Shown here: piece by piece, positions 38,873 through 46,049 of the stretch | How the letters are laid out: every line of letters begins with the position of its first letter | How positions within the stretch are numbered: the stretch's first letter is position 1 | NCBI RefSeq assembly: GCF_021654285.1 | Contig: NZ_JAKFZS010000001.1 | Location: forward strand, 264,941-328,940 | DNA length: 64,000 nucleotides | Direction of reading: 5' to 3' | Source: Pseudoalteromonas luteoviolacea | GTDB lineage: Bacteria > Pseudomonadota > Gammaproteobacteria > Enterobacterales > Alteromonadaceae | Made by a program: the position numbers and the translations under genes | The notes under the pieces: generated by a model | Seen by the model: the letters and a program-made list of their open reading frames with translations, nothing else | Databases searched by the model: none | What the model was told of the DNA's origin: nothing

Positions 38873-40237
38873 ATGGATAAGAAAAAAGATTACATACGCC
38901 TTGAGAAAGGTTTAGCAATTTACAAAATGGAAAAATCAGCAAATTGGTATATCTACTTGTGGGATAAGGAAACAAAGAAACCTATTCAAAAATCGCTTGA
39001 AATTAAAGATAAAACAGAAGCAGAGCATGAAGCAAGATTTTTAAAAAGAGCTAAAGAAAAAGGTTTGGATTGCTCAATTTTATCTCAACCTTCTCAAAAA
39101 CTTAAAACAATTATAAATTCATTATTAAAATCTTACGAAAAAGAACGAAAAGCTCTCAATACACGAGATAATAAATACAAAGAGCTTGGGCGATATATTA
39201 ACATTTTTAATGAGCTAAAAGAGGGGTTTGGAGAGATCAATATTAAAGATCTTGATTATGCTCATTTGCTCGCTTTTTATCAAAAATATGAAAATAAGAT
39301 CAGTAAAACACAACTGAGATATATGAATTTAGCAATTAAAAAATTGTTTAATCACTGCCTAAGTGAAAGATTAATTAATGTTGTTCCTGCAACCCCGAAA
39401 ATTAAAACAAAAGTTGGTGAAACGGGTACGTACTTCACTAACACTGATTACAATACCATTATTAATAAACTACAAAACAGAAGTAGAAAAAAAGGCATTC
39501 AAACAGAAAACAACAAATTACTATTAAATGCTTTTATATTTAGCACACAAAGCGGTATACGAACTGGTAAAGAATTAACAAATATCCAGTGCGGAGATCT
39601 GACAGTTGAAGAAATTCAAGGGAATAAGTATTGGATTTGTCAGATAAAAGGCGGAAAAATAGCAGAAAAAGACGGTGTTAAAAGAAAAATTATATTAACC
39701 CCACAGGCTATGAATTGTATTAAAGATATATTAAGTGATACAGCTTTAATGGGCGGTATTGTAGACGCTCATTTAATAAGAGTATTAAAGGATAATAAAG
39801 ACCGTTATTTATTCAGAAGAAAAAAAGGTAAAGAAGTTGATTTTGCAACTCTATTTTCTGATCTTAGAAAAGATATTATTGATAATCTGATAGAAAAAAA
39901 TCTAAAAATGTATAGTTGCCGTCATACATTTATAACTAATCAGCTAAAGCGTGGAGCAAATATTAATATAGTTGCAAAACATGCGGGAACCAGTTGTGAA
40001 ATGATTGAAAAACACTATAACCATCTTTTGTCAATCATGAAGCCAACTGAGCTACTAGAAGAAGGTTATAATGTAGAAACTAAATATCAAGTATTACCCA
40101 GACCTGATTATGACTTGATGTTCGCCAACATCGAGCTAATGGAAGAAACTAATAAAAAACTATCTAAAATGACACCAGAGGAATCAGAACAGTATTTAAA
40201 AGATAATAATATACCAGTAAGTCAAGCACCTATATAA
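38873..40237 (+). CDS. int: Tyrosine integrase
   Basis: This 454-residue site-specific recombinase integrates and excises the element. An N-terminal arm-binding/SAM-like region (about 1-180) precedes the catalytic domain. The active site is visible: R230 in SGIRTGKELTN, a candidate Lys in QIKGGK, R350 in YSCRHTF, H370 in KHAG and the nucleophile Y382 in EKHYNH. It lies 100 bp from attL and reads into the element. A C-terminal extension of about 70 residues follows the catalytic Tyr. Confidence 0.92.
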   Translation: MDKKKDYIRLEKGLAIYKMEKSANWYIYLWDKETKKPIQKSLEIKDKTEAEHEARFLKRAKEKGLDCSILSQPSQKLKTIINSLLKSYEKERKALNTRDNKYKELGRYINIFNELKEGFGEINIKDLDYAHLLAFYQKYENKISKTQLRYMNLAIKKLFNHCLSERLINVVPATPKIKTKVGETGTYFTNTDYNTIINKLQNRSRKKGIQTENNKLLLNAFIFSTQSGIRTGKELTNIQCGDLTVEEIQGNKYWICQIKGGKIAEKDGVKRKIILTPQAMNCIKDILSDTALMGGIVDAHLIRVLKDNKDRYLFRRKKGKEVDFATLFSDLRKDIIDNLIEKNLKMYSCRHTFITNQLKRGANINIVAKHAGTSCEMIEKHYNHLLSIMKPTELLEEGYNVETKYQVLPRPDYDLMFANIELMEETNKKLSKMTPEESEQYLKDNNIPVSQAPI

Positions 40238-40346
40238 CAAGAAGGGGCGACTTAACCTCTATTAAAATAACCACACATTAAAAATGTCAACTTAATTCAA
40301 AGGCTAATGTAAAAATACTCGAAATGAGTATACTCAAAATACTAAT

Positions 40347-40832
40347 CTATGGCTTGAATTGTTTCCAACTAGAACCTGAAGTTTTTTTGTCACTTGAACT
40401 AAAAAATTTATTTAATTTTAAATTTTTATCAATTAATTTTTTTGAATCGGTACAATCAAACTTCCATCTAATATATTCATCATTATTATATTTATGGTTA
40501 AAACAATATTTTAATGCAATGGAAAAAGCTAATCCTGCAATGAGGTAGTTACTTAGTCTTACTTGATGTAAATTTTCCCACTTAATACTCTTTAACCTTG
40601 AAAAATATTTGTTTTTATTAATTTTTTTTCTTTTTCTTAACATTTCAAAAAATGCTACAAAAATATCTGATAAAGAAAGTTCTCCTCTATTTTTTCCTAT
40701 AAACTCGTCCAACTCAGGGTACTTCCCCAATAAGAATGAAATTTCTTTAACCAACCATAATTGTGTATCTTCATATCCAAGTTCCGTTGATAATTCATCA
40801 GCTAATGACTGAGCAAATTTCCAGCTACTCAT
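40347..40832 (-). CDS. Hypothetical protein, partner of the relaxase-like gene
   Basis: This 161-residue, Lys-rich, soluble-looking protein with one mildly hydrophobic stretch (LSNYLIAGLAFSIALKYCF) is not recognised. It overlaps the end of the relaxase-like gene by 4 bp, so the two are translationally coupled. An accessory mobilization role is only a guess from position. Confidence 0.6.
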   Translation of the reverse strand: MSSWKFAQSLADELSTELGYEDTQLWLVKEISFLLGKYPELDEFIGKNRGELSLSDIFVAFFEMLRKRKKINKNKYFSRLKSIKWENLHQVRLSNYLIAGLAFSIALKYCFNHKYNNDEYIRWKFDCTDSKKLIDKNLKLNKFFSSSDKKTSGSSWKQFKP

Positions 40833-41548
40833 GGTCTTAACCCTTTCATAGCCTTTTGTTTAGTGGGTTTTATTACAGGAGTAGCAGGAACACATATATC
40901 TTTTTCCGTATAGTGTTCGTTTTTGGTCATTTCTCTAATAAGCAATTTGTTCTTGCTATAGTAATCTGAGTTGTATCGCTTCGCTCGTTTTGTTACTGGT
41001 TTATAATCACTAGGTGAGATCTTAAGTTGCTTTAATACAGCATAATTAAATGTTTTTTTAAGTGCCGAAATGATACTTTTTTTTTGAAGTTCTGTTTTAA
41101 CTGTATTATTCAAAATTTTTGAAACGACAATGTTCAAATGAGGATTTTTCTGGTCATGTATATTAATAAATACATTTTTTTTAATTTCATCTGCTGAAAC
41201 ACCAGTAAAAGAGATAATCGTATTTAATATTTCTTTTGAGAAATAAACCCAATCTGACTTTTCAGGATGAGCTGGAATATTTTCTGGTAATGTAAATACA
41301 AATGACTGAGCAAATGATGATATTGCTCTACCACCTTTTCTTTTCTTAGCTCGTTGAAAATCACGTTCAGCCGCTGCTAAAGTAACTCGTTTGTATAAAT
41401 CATCAATATTGCCAAACAAGGGCTTTATTTGAGTTTTTCCCTTATGGTTCTGATGGTGTGGATTAGTTAAATAATTTAAGTATCGGGCTAACCCCTTATT
41501 CTGATCTTTTATTGGTTTTGCTATTACTGTCCAGTTTTTCAAATCCAT
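40829..41548 (-). CDS. Relaxase-like mobilization protein (putative)
   Basis: This 239-residue basic protein has an N-terminal LARYLNYLTNP and, in the middle, a strand with H131-D-Q-K-N-P-H137-L-N. The latter resembles the metal-binding motif III of MobV/Pre-type HUH relaxases (H-x-D-E-x-x-P-H). A basic C-terminus follows. It is likely to nick the element for transfer or rolling-circle replication. Full HUH architecture cannot be confirmed by eye. Nested inverted repeats lie just upstream. It is coupled to the downstream small gene. Confidence 0.5.
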   Translation of the reverse strand: MDLKNWTVIAKPIKDQNKGLARYLNYLTNPHHQNHKGKTQIKPLFGNIDDLYKRVTLAAAERDFQRAKKRKGGRAISSFAQSFVFTLPENIPAHPEKSDWVYFSKEILNTIISFTGVSADEIKKNVFINIHDQKNPHLNIVVSKILNNTVKTELQKKSIISALKKTFNYAVLKQLKISPSDYKPVTKRAKRYNSDYYSKNKLLIREMTKNEHYTEKDICVPATPVIKPTKQKAMKGLRP

Positions 41549-42028
41549 TTCCTGTGTAGTTATACTTAATAGATAACACGCAAAAAAATAAAGTCAAACA
41601 AGGTGGTGTGAATTTTTTCTGGAGTTACATATTCCAGATAGGACAACCTTCATCAATACTTCGTATTTAGGTTGTCACTGGTTCTGCGAAGCTTAAAAGT
41701 AAAAAAAATAAAAATATTTTCACACGATAATTACATAATATTTTTAATATAATAATACTACAAAGCCAGTTATAACTCATTTTGAGTAGCGTCACTACTC
41801 AGCAAAAATATTTAAATGATTTTTTCTATTTATCAGAAAGATAAGTGTCGTTAGACACACACAGATTGTTTTTTATTAGCTAACTTTCTGGTTATCTAAT
41901 AATTTGAAATCACTTAGTGGATAACATCTACTTAATTGATTTTTAAGGGTTTTTCTGATATCACATCTCTTGTAATATTTTATTTATCGGTGTAAGTTTC
42001 AATTAGGTCATTAATATAGGAGAACCTA
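41549..42028. other. Divergent intergenic region with inverted repeats (candidate oriT/ori)
   Basis: This 480-bp AT-rich stretch between the relaxase-like and RepL-like genes contains no convincing ORF. It holds TCTGGA/TCCAGA (41618-41638), a nested hairpin GACAACCT/AGGTTGTC enclosing AATAC/GTATT (41642-41676), TGAGTAG/CTACTCA (41783-41801) and GTGTC/GACAC (41845-41858). Such a cluster between mobilization and replication genes fits an origin region. Confidence 0.5.
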
Positions 42029-42030
42029 AT
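42002..42030 (+). promoter_or_regulatory. Hairpin holding the repL-like ribosome binding site
   Basis: ATTAGGT (42002-42008) pairs with ACCTAAT (42024-42030). The Shine-Dalgarno AGGAGA lies in the loop and the start codon begins inside the 3' arm. It could limit translation of the replication protein. Confidence 0.45.
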
Positions 42031-42772
42031 GAAAAATATATTTACCCCTGAAAAAAAGCAACAATCACTAGCAAGAACCACAAGTAAGTCAGTTCAGGAT
42101 AAGTCTGGAAACATCATAGAATCACAAACTGTTGATGAATATAAGAGCTATAAAGATTCAGAACCTTCTTTTGTTAAAGAATATCTACAAGATCAAACAA
42201 AATTAGATAATTTAAAGAAAGGTACAGTTAAGATCTTTAAAAGACTTTTTCCACTTGTAGTTTTTAATGACAATTTAATCATTCTAAACGCATCAATTAA
42301 AAAGGATTTATGTTTAACGCTAGGTATACAACTTAGTACATTAAACAACGCCCTAAATGAGCTAAAAAAGAGTCAATTATTAATTCATATCGACACTGGC
42401 GTATATATGCTAAATGTATTTTATTACGCTAAAGGCCATTGGTCAGAAATAAAAAAAATAAGATCACAGATAAGCTGCAACGTGATTCACAGTGATCCTA
42501 ACGATGAATCAAGTCCAGTTAAAAATATTGAATTTAATTTTGATAAACTAATTATTAACAAAGATAAATATAACTCGGTCAAAAAAAGACAAGTACCTGA
42601 TACAAGTAAATCAGAAAAACTACCAAAGGGGAAAAATACACAAACACATAAAATTAGTAAAAATAAAAAAACTTTAATAAGCACAATTATTGAGCTTTTC
42701 CAATTTAATAAATTAGATAGAAACAACAACACCTATATAAACCAAGATAGGGAGGGACTGAAAAACAGTTGA
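42029..42772 (+). CDS. RepL-like plasmid replication protein
   Basis: This 247-residue protein has a central winged-helix region: KGTVKIFKRLFPLVVFNDNL, then CLTLGIQLSTLNNALNELKK, then GVYMLNVFYYAKGHWSEIKK. The last block is the characteristic end of the RepL family of plasmid initiators (G-x-Y-x-L-N ... F-x-x-G-x-W-x-x-I). The Lys-rich C-terminus is not conserved. It implies autonomous replication after excision. AGGAGA precedes the ATG. The call rests on motif memory, without a search. Confidence 0.6.
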   Translation: MKNIFTPEKKQQSLARTTSKSVQDKSGNIIESQTVDEYKSYKDSEPSFVKEYLQDQTKLDNLKKGTVKIFKRLFPLVVFNDNLIILNASIKKDLCLTLGIQLSTLNNALNELKKSQLLIHIDTGVYMLNVFYYAKGHWSEIKKIRSQISCNVIHSDPNDESSPVKNIEFNFDKLIINKDKYNSVKKRQVPDTSKSEKLPKGKNTQTHKISKNKKTLISTIIELFQFNKLDRNNNTYINQDREGLKNS

Positions 42773-42804
42773 TTTTTAGGGGGAAAACGTAAACTGAGTA
42801 TAAT

Positions 42805-42855
42805 CAAAATAAGTATTGTTAATCTTTAAATTAATTATTTGCAATACTTATTTTG
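42805..42855. terminator. 14-bp inverted repeat between repL-like and restriction genes
   Basis: CAAAATAAGTATTG at 42805-42818 is repeated inverted and perfectly at 42842-42855 around a 23-nt loop. It sits between convergent genes and may be a bidirectional terminator, although it is AT-rich and the loop is long. Confidence 0.4.
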
Positions 42856-42901
42856 AGTAAAATATAATTGGGAATCTAAGGTTTTAAAAATAACTTTTGG
42901 C

Positions 42902-43645
42902 TTAAGGGTTCCAAGAGTTATCTTGTTCAACAGCCATTGCAGATGGGTTATTTGTTACCAATTGCAATACAAAGCTTTTAAAGTCATCTTCGCTAAGGGT
43001 ATTAATGCCAAGTTTTTGATTTAATTCAGGCCAATTGGTAGAACCATTAGTTGCATGAAACCTCCACCATTTTTTTATATCCGTACCTAATCTTATTTTA
43101 TTACTAGAGCTATTCTCTGTATTATTTCTGGATTTTACCTGTAAGAATTGACCGTCAGAGCTAACAAAATCTACTGCTTTAAGAACAGAACCCCATGCAC
43201 AATACCAATTGTGAGGAGCTAAACGTACTGATAAATATTCTTCTAAAATAGTACCAAAGATATTTTCAGCAGACATTCCTAACCTATGTGCCCATTTAAT
43301 ACTGTCTAAATCATCATCGGTCAAATGATTTAGCTTGGCTTTGATCACCATATCTAGTGCAGAATCATGTTTTGTACCAGGGGGATTTGAAACTCTTTGG
43401 GAGGGTCTATTATTAAAATCACCAAAATGAGCATTAACCCATTTTTCAATGGCTTGCTCATTTGTTAAAATCTTACCTCTAAAGGATGGAGCCAGTTGTT
43501 CAATGCTACTTGCTCTGAATATCACTGAACTACCTTCTGTCCAGCTATGTCCTTGTGAATTAGCGAATTGTTGCGCGTAACTTAAAGCGTTATCTATACC
43601 TTTTGCTTGTACTGCACTATAAAAATTGATCGATGATCCGCTCAT
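42902..43645 (-). CDS. Type II restriction endonuclease (possibly SinI-like)
   Basis: This 247-residue protein lies directly downstream of a cytosine-5 methyltransferase. A PD-(D/E)xK-like core is visible: E135/E136, then KAVD159FVSSDGQF and Q169-V-K171, followed by NNTENSSSNKIR. These blocks recall the SinI family (GGWCC cutters), but specificity is unproven. It lies 74 bp after the methyltransferase on the same strand, so methylation is made first. Confidence 0.65.
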   Translation of the reverse strand: MSGSSINFYSAVQAKGIDNALSYAQQFANSQGHSWTEGSSVIFRASSIEQLAPSFRGKILTNEQAIEKWVNAHFGDFNNRPSQRVSNPPGTKHDSALDMVIKAKLNHLTDDDLDSIKWAHRLGMSAENIFGTILEEYLSVRLAPHNWYCAWGSVLKAVDFVSSDGQFLQVKSRNNTENSSSNKIRLGTDIKKWWRFHATNGSTNWPELNQKLGINTLSEDDFKSFVLQLVTNNPSAMAVEQDNSWNP

Positions 43646-43719
43646 TATATACTCCTATAAAATAATGAGTAGATACGATATCAAAGTAAAAGTTTATGTT
43701 CTACATATAGTTAGTTAAA

Positions 43720-45144
43720 TTATGATACTTTAAGTAACTCAAGTTGATCATGATTAATTTCTTCTATGCATTTAGGTAAAGATGCTTTCCACTCAACATC
43801 ACAAGTATTTTTATATCGAGAATATTTAAAACCTTGATAATTTTTTACTTCTTTACCATTCATCAATTTAATTAAGTGCTTTCCAAGGGCATATCCTAAC
43901 CCAACAGGTACGGCATTCCCTATTTGCCTATATTTCTCTAATAACTTTCCTTCTATGCTCCAATTGTCAGGAAATTGCTGAATAGCTTTATATTCCTGCA
44001 CAGACAAAGGTCTATTTTCGACAGGATGAGCAAGATCAGTAGCTGGCATTGCTGGATGAGTTACTACAGTTGGTGTAGGTTTGTCCCATGAAAGTCTTCT
44101 TAAGAAGCCACTTTTTCCACCACCAGAATAAAACGACTTACCCATGGCTTCTTTCTGTAAATCTATAGGTAAACTTTTCCAATTTTCCCCAGCCTTTAAC
44201 TGTCTATAGTATTTTAATCTCTTCTCTGGGAATTCAACATGATCATGCTCTAAACTAGCAAGATCCTTCTCTTGGTACAATTCTTTAAATGTCTTCCAGA
44301 CAGGTAAATTAAAATCACCCTTTTCACTATGCGTTGGTTCAATATAAGGCGCTTTTGTACCATCTTTGGAGCAAATCATAATCACACGTTCACGACTTTG
44401 TGGTACTCCAAAGTTAGCAGCATTATATAGCTCAAAACTAACACCATAGCCATTAGCTTCTAGCTTCTTAATAATATGTAGTAAAGCCCCGCCTTTTTCT
44501 TCTTCATAACTTAAAGGAGCATCTTCAATAGTTCTTTCACTATGCGGTCGGTGCTTTAAAGGTGCAGAAAGCAAGCCCCTAACATTTTCAATTACTAGAT
44601 ACTTAGGCTTTATTTCCATTGCAATATCTATATATTTTAAAAATACGTTTCCACGTTCATCTTCAAATGCTTTTCTTTTACCTGCGGTACTAAAAGCTTG
44701 GCAAGGTGGGCCCCCACAGATAACATCTATTTCATCACCAACATTTTTACCAATAAAATTCATTATATCTTGTGCAGAATAATCCCTTATATCGCCTAAC
44801 AAAGCCATTTCTGGTTTATTAGTGTTTATAGTGGAGCGACAATGTTTATCAACCTCACATGCTAATAAGCAATCAAATCCAGATTTTTCGAGACCAAGAT
44901 CTAATCCCATAGCGCCAGAAAAAAAACTTAATAACTTGGGCTTATGGTTGAAAGTTTTATTTTCTAAAGGGTGATCTTCTATAGCTTTATTTTTCATATA
45001 ATTATCCAGAGATTTTTTTTCAATTACCCAAGATTTTCCGACTAATTCAGATTCAATAATCTTTTGTCTGCAAAGTGCTCGAATTGATTGTTCAGATGTA
45101 GAAAGAAGACTAGCTGCTTCTTTTACAGAATATAGGGACTCCAT
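43720..45144 (-). CDS. DNA cytosine-5 methyltransferase with N-terminal HTH
   Basis: This 474-residue m5C methyltransferase is fused to an excisionase/MerR-type helix-turn-helix (about 1-55: YSVKEAASLLSTSEQSIRAL). Motif I is LSFFSGAMGLDLGLEKSGF, the catalytic Cys is C148 in GGPPCQAFSTAG, motif VI is VIENVRG, motif VIII is QSRERVI and motif X is IGNAVPVGLG. The target-recognition region includes KPTPTVVTHPAMPATDLAHP. The HTH suggests it represses its own promoter (45178-45205). It pairs with the restriction enzyme downstream. Confidence 0.92.
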   Translation of the reverse strand: MESLYSVKEAASLLSTSEQSIRALCRQKIIESELVGKSWVIEKKSLDNYMKNKAIEDHPLENKTFNHKPKLLSFFSGAMGLDLGLEKSGFDCLLACEVDKHCRSTINTNKPEMALLGDIRDYSAQDIMNFIGKNVGDEIDVICGGPPCQAFSTAGKRKAFEDERGNVFLKYIDIAMEIKPKYLVIENVRGLLSAPLKHRPHSERTIEDAPLSYEEEKGGALLHIIKKLEANGYGVSFELYNAANFGVPQSRERVIMICSKDGTKAPYIEPTHSEKGDFNLPVWKTFKELYQEKDLASLEHDHVEFPEKRLKYYRQLKAGENWKSLPIDLQKEAMGKSFYSGGGKSGFLRRLSWDKPTPTVVTHPAMPATDLAHPVENRPLSVQEYKAIQQFPDNWSIEGKLLEKYRQIGNAVPVGLGYALGKHLIKLMNGKEVKNYQGFKYSRYKNTCDVEWKASLPKCIEEINHDQLELLKVS

Positions 45145-45177
45145 ACGCTTTCCTTAACGAAAGAATTTACAGTCCCT

Positions 45178-45205
45178 ATGATATATATCTATAAATGATC
45201 GTCAA
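45178..45205 (-). promoter_or_regulatory. Probable promoter of the R-M operon
   Basis: On the minus strand TTGACG (45200-45205), 16 bp, TATCAT (45178-45183) lies upstream of the methyltransferase ATG at 45144, which has AAGGA in front of it. Confidence 0.6.
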
Positions 45206-45336
45206 GGGATCAAGTCCGATAGATATTAAAATAATTGAAAAAGTTGTTTAAATGAAAAATGTAAAAGGAAATAAATGAGGGAGCTTAATTTAAGCTTAAA
45301 CCTGAAAATAGATTGATTGACGTTTTTTAAAAAAAA

Positions 45337-45697
45337 TGGTACCAGCGGACGGACTCGAACCGTCACACATTTCTGCGGGGGATTTTGACTTATAAATCAA
45401 TAACTTACGTTATCGCACGGACTATATCATCAACCAATTAATATTGGTGCTGGACGCTGTTTCACAAAGATATTAACTCTTTGCTAATTCCTGTTATTAA
45501 GCCTATTTGCATAAGCTCAGGTAGTCTCTGAACCTTCCCACGCTGTGGGCTTGGCTGCTGATTGGCATTGTATAAATACAAATAGCTTTCCAGCAATTCA
45601 TCCAGTTTTTCTCACTTGAAATTGCTTCCAAGGGGGACACAATTTTTTAAAGACACAATAGTTTATCCCCTGTGTCTACCAATTCCACCACGCTGGC
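45337..45697 (-). tRNA. Element-borne tRNA-Leu(CAA) interrupted by a group I intron
   Basis: The 5' exon (45665-45697, 33 nt) runs from acceptor GCCAGCG through the D arm to GGGGAU. The 3' exon (45337-45388, 52 nt) runs UCAAAAUCCCC, variable arm, T arm, CGCUGGU, ACCA. Joined, they form an 85-nt tRNA-Leu with anticodon CAA. The acceptor stem pairs fully (one G-U), the anticodon stem is GGGGA/UCCCC and the CCA end is encoded. Three 5'-half differences and a different variable arm separate it from the disrupted host tRNA, so it was not copied from that gene. Confidence 0.9.
45389..45664 (-). ncRNA. Group I self-splicing intron, ORF-less
   Basis: All four conserved core elements are found in order on the minus strand: P (AATTGCTGGAAA, 45587-45598), Q (AATCAGCAGCCAAGC, 45549-45563), R (GTTCAGAGACTA, 45522-45533) and S (GATATAGTCC, 45419-45428). 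R and S pair as P7 (GACTA/TAGTC). The guide GTCCCC (45633-45638) pairs with exon GGGGAT to form P1 with the required U-G at the 5' splice site. A G (45389) precedes the 3' exon as terminal guanosine. Length is 276 nt, with no room for a homing endonuclease. Confidence 0.92.
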
Positions 45698-45745
45698 ACT
45701 TTGAACAGCTAGAATGTCAAGTTTGGCAGCTCGACAAGCTTGTAG

Positions 45746-45774
45746 ATTTTATACTTATCTACTAAGTTTATCAA
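45746..45774 (-). promoter_or_regulatory. Promoter of the element tRNA-Leu
   Basis: On the minus strand TTGATA (45769-45774), a 17-bp spacer and TAAAAT (45746-45751) lie about 50 bp before the tRNA 5' end. It lies inside the element, so the replacement tRNA has its own promoter. Confidence 0.7.
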
Positions 45775-45801
45775 TGATTTAGAGAACTTAACTTGTAAGC
45801 A

Positions 45802-45821
45802 ACTCTAAAACACTCTAAAAC
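45802..45821 (+). repeat. Right arm-type integrase sites (two copies)
   Basis: ACTCTAAAAC occurs twice back to back (45802-45811, 45812-45821), about 69 bp inside the right core, in the same orientation as the pair near the left end. Confidence 0.7.
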
Positions 45822-45889
45822 AACTTTTCATAGCTAAAACAACTGTTAAACCACTGTTTTTAATGATAAAAACGATTGACCCAAGGTGT

Positions 45890-45899
45890 ATTTTGAATC
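45890..45899 (+). repeat. attR core
   Basis: ATTTTGAATC, identical to attL. Joining the outer flanks gives the symmetric ACGGA-TTTTGAA-TCCGT attB, which is the host anticodon stem-loop. Confidence 0.88.
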
Positions 45900-45929
45900 C
45901 GTCATGTCTACCAATTCCATCACACTGGC
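45890..45929 (-). pseudogene. 5' half of host tRNA-Leu(CAA), split by the element
   Basis: The minus strand reads acceptor GCCAGTG, D arm ATGGAATTGGTAGACAT, anticodon stem ACGGA and the loop TTCAAAA, and then departs into element sequence (ACACCTTGGG). It retains the host promoter. With the 3' half at 38718-38772 it forms a complete tRNA, so the gene was intact before integration. Confidence 0.92.
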
Positions 45930-45933
45930 ATCA

Positions 45934-45973
45934 TTTTTCTTTAATCTTCTAACTTTGAGAAGATAAAGAAAAA
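45934..45973 (-). other. Hairpin just upstream of the host tRNA 5' end
   Basis: TTTTTCTTTAATCTTCT pairs with AGAAGATAAAGAAAAA with a single bulge, ending 5 nt before the tRNA. It is probably part of the tRNA precursor leader and may guide processing. Confidence 0.5.
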
Positions 45974-46021
45974 CCACTTTGAGCTTAGGCTTTTTTATTT
46001 GCCCTCGTCTCTATGCCCTGC

Positions 46022-46049
46022 ATTATACAAATATGTGACAGCCCCGCAA
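46022..46049 (-). promoter_or_regulatory. Strong stable-RNA-type promoter of the host tRNA-Leu
   Basis: TTGCGG (46044-46049), 16 bp, TATAAT (46022-46027), followed by a GC-rich discriminator (GCAGGGC), as is common for stringent tRNA promoters. It points into the element through the orphan 5' half. Confidence 0.7.

Larger units (their letters stand above)
38763..45899. mobile_element. Integrated element in tRNA-Leu(CAA), 7.1 kb
   Basis: The element is bounded by a 10-bp direct repeat (ATTTTGAATC) at 38763-38772 and 45890-45899. Each copy is flanked on the outside by one half of the same host tRNA-Leu(CAA). Excision would release a 7127-bp circle and restore the tRNA. The content is an integrase, an unknown small gene, a relaxase-like gene, a RepL-like gene, a Type II R-M pair and a complete intron-bearing tRNA-Leu(CAA). 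Base composition is far richer in A+T than the flanks. It looks like an integrative, mobilizable plasmid. Confidence 0.93.

Noticed and set aside
45240..45300. Short palindrome AGCTTAATTTAAGCT upstream of the methyltransferase region
   Set aside because: It is low-complexity AT-rich sequence with no T run, and chance occurrence is likely.
45337..45697. Two tRNA-Leu pseudogene halves split by unrelated DNA
   Set aside because: The interruption has all group I core elements, an exact P1 guide and a terminal G, and the exons pair fully with each other.
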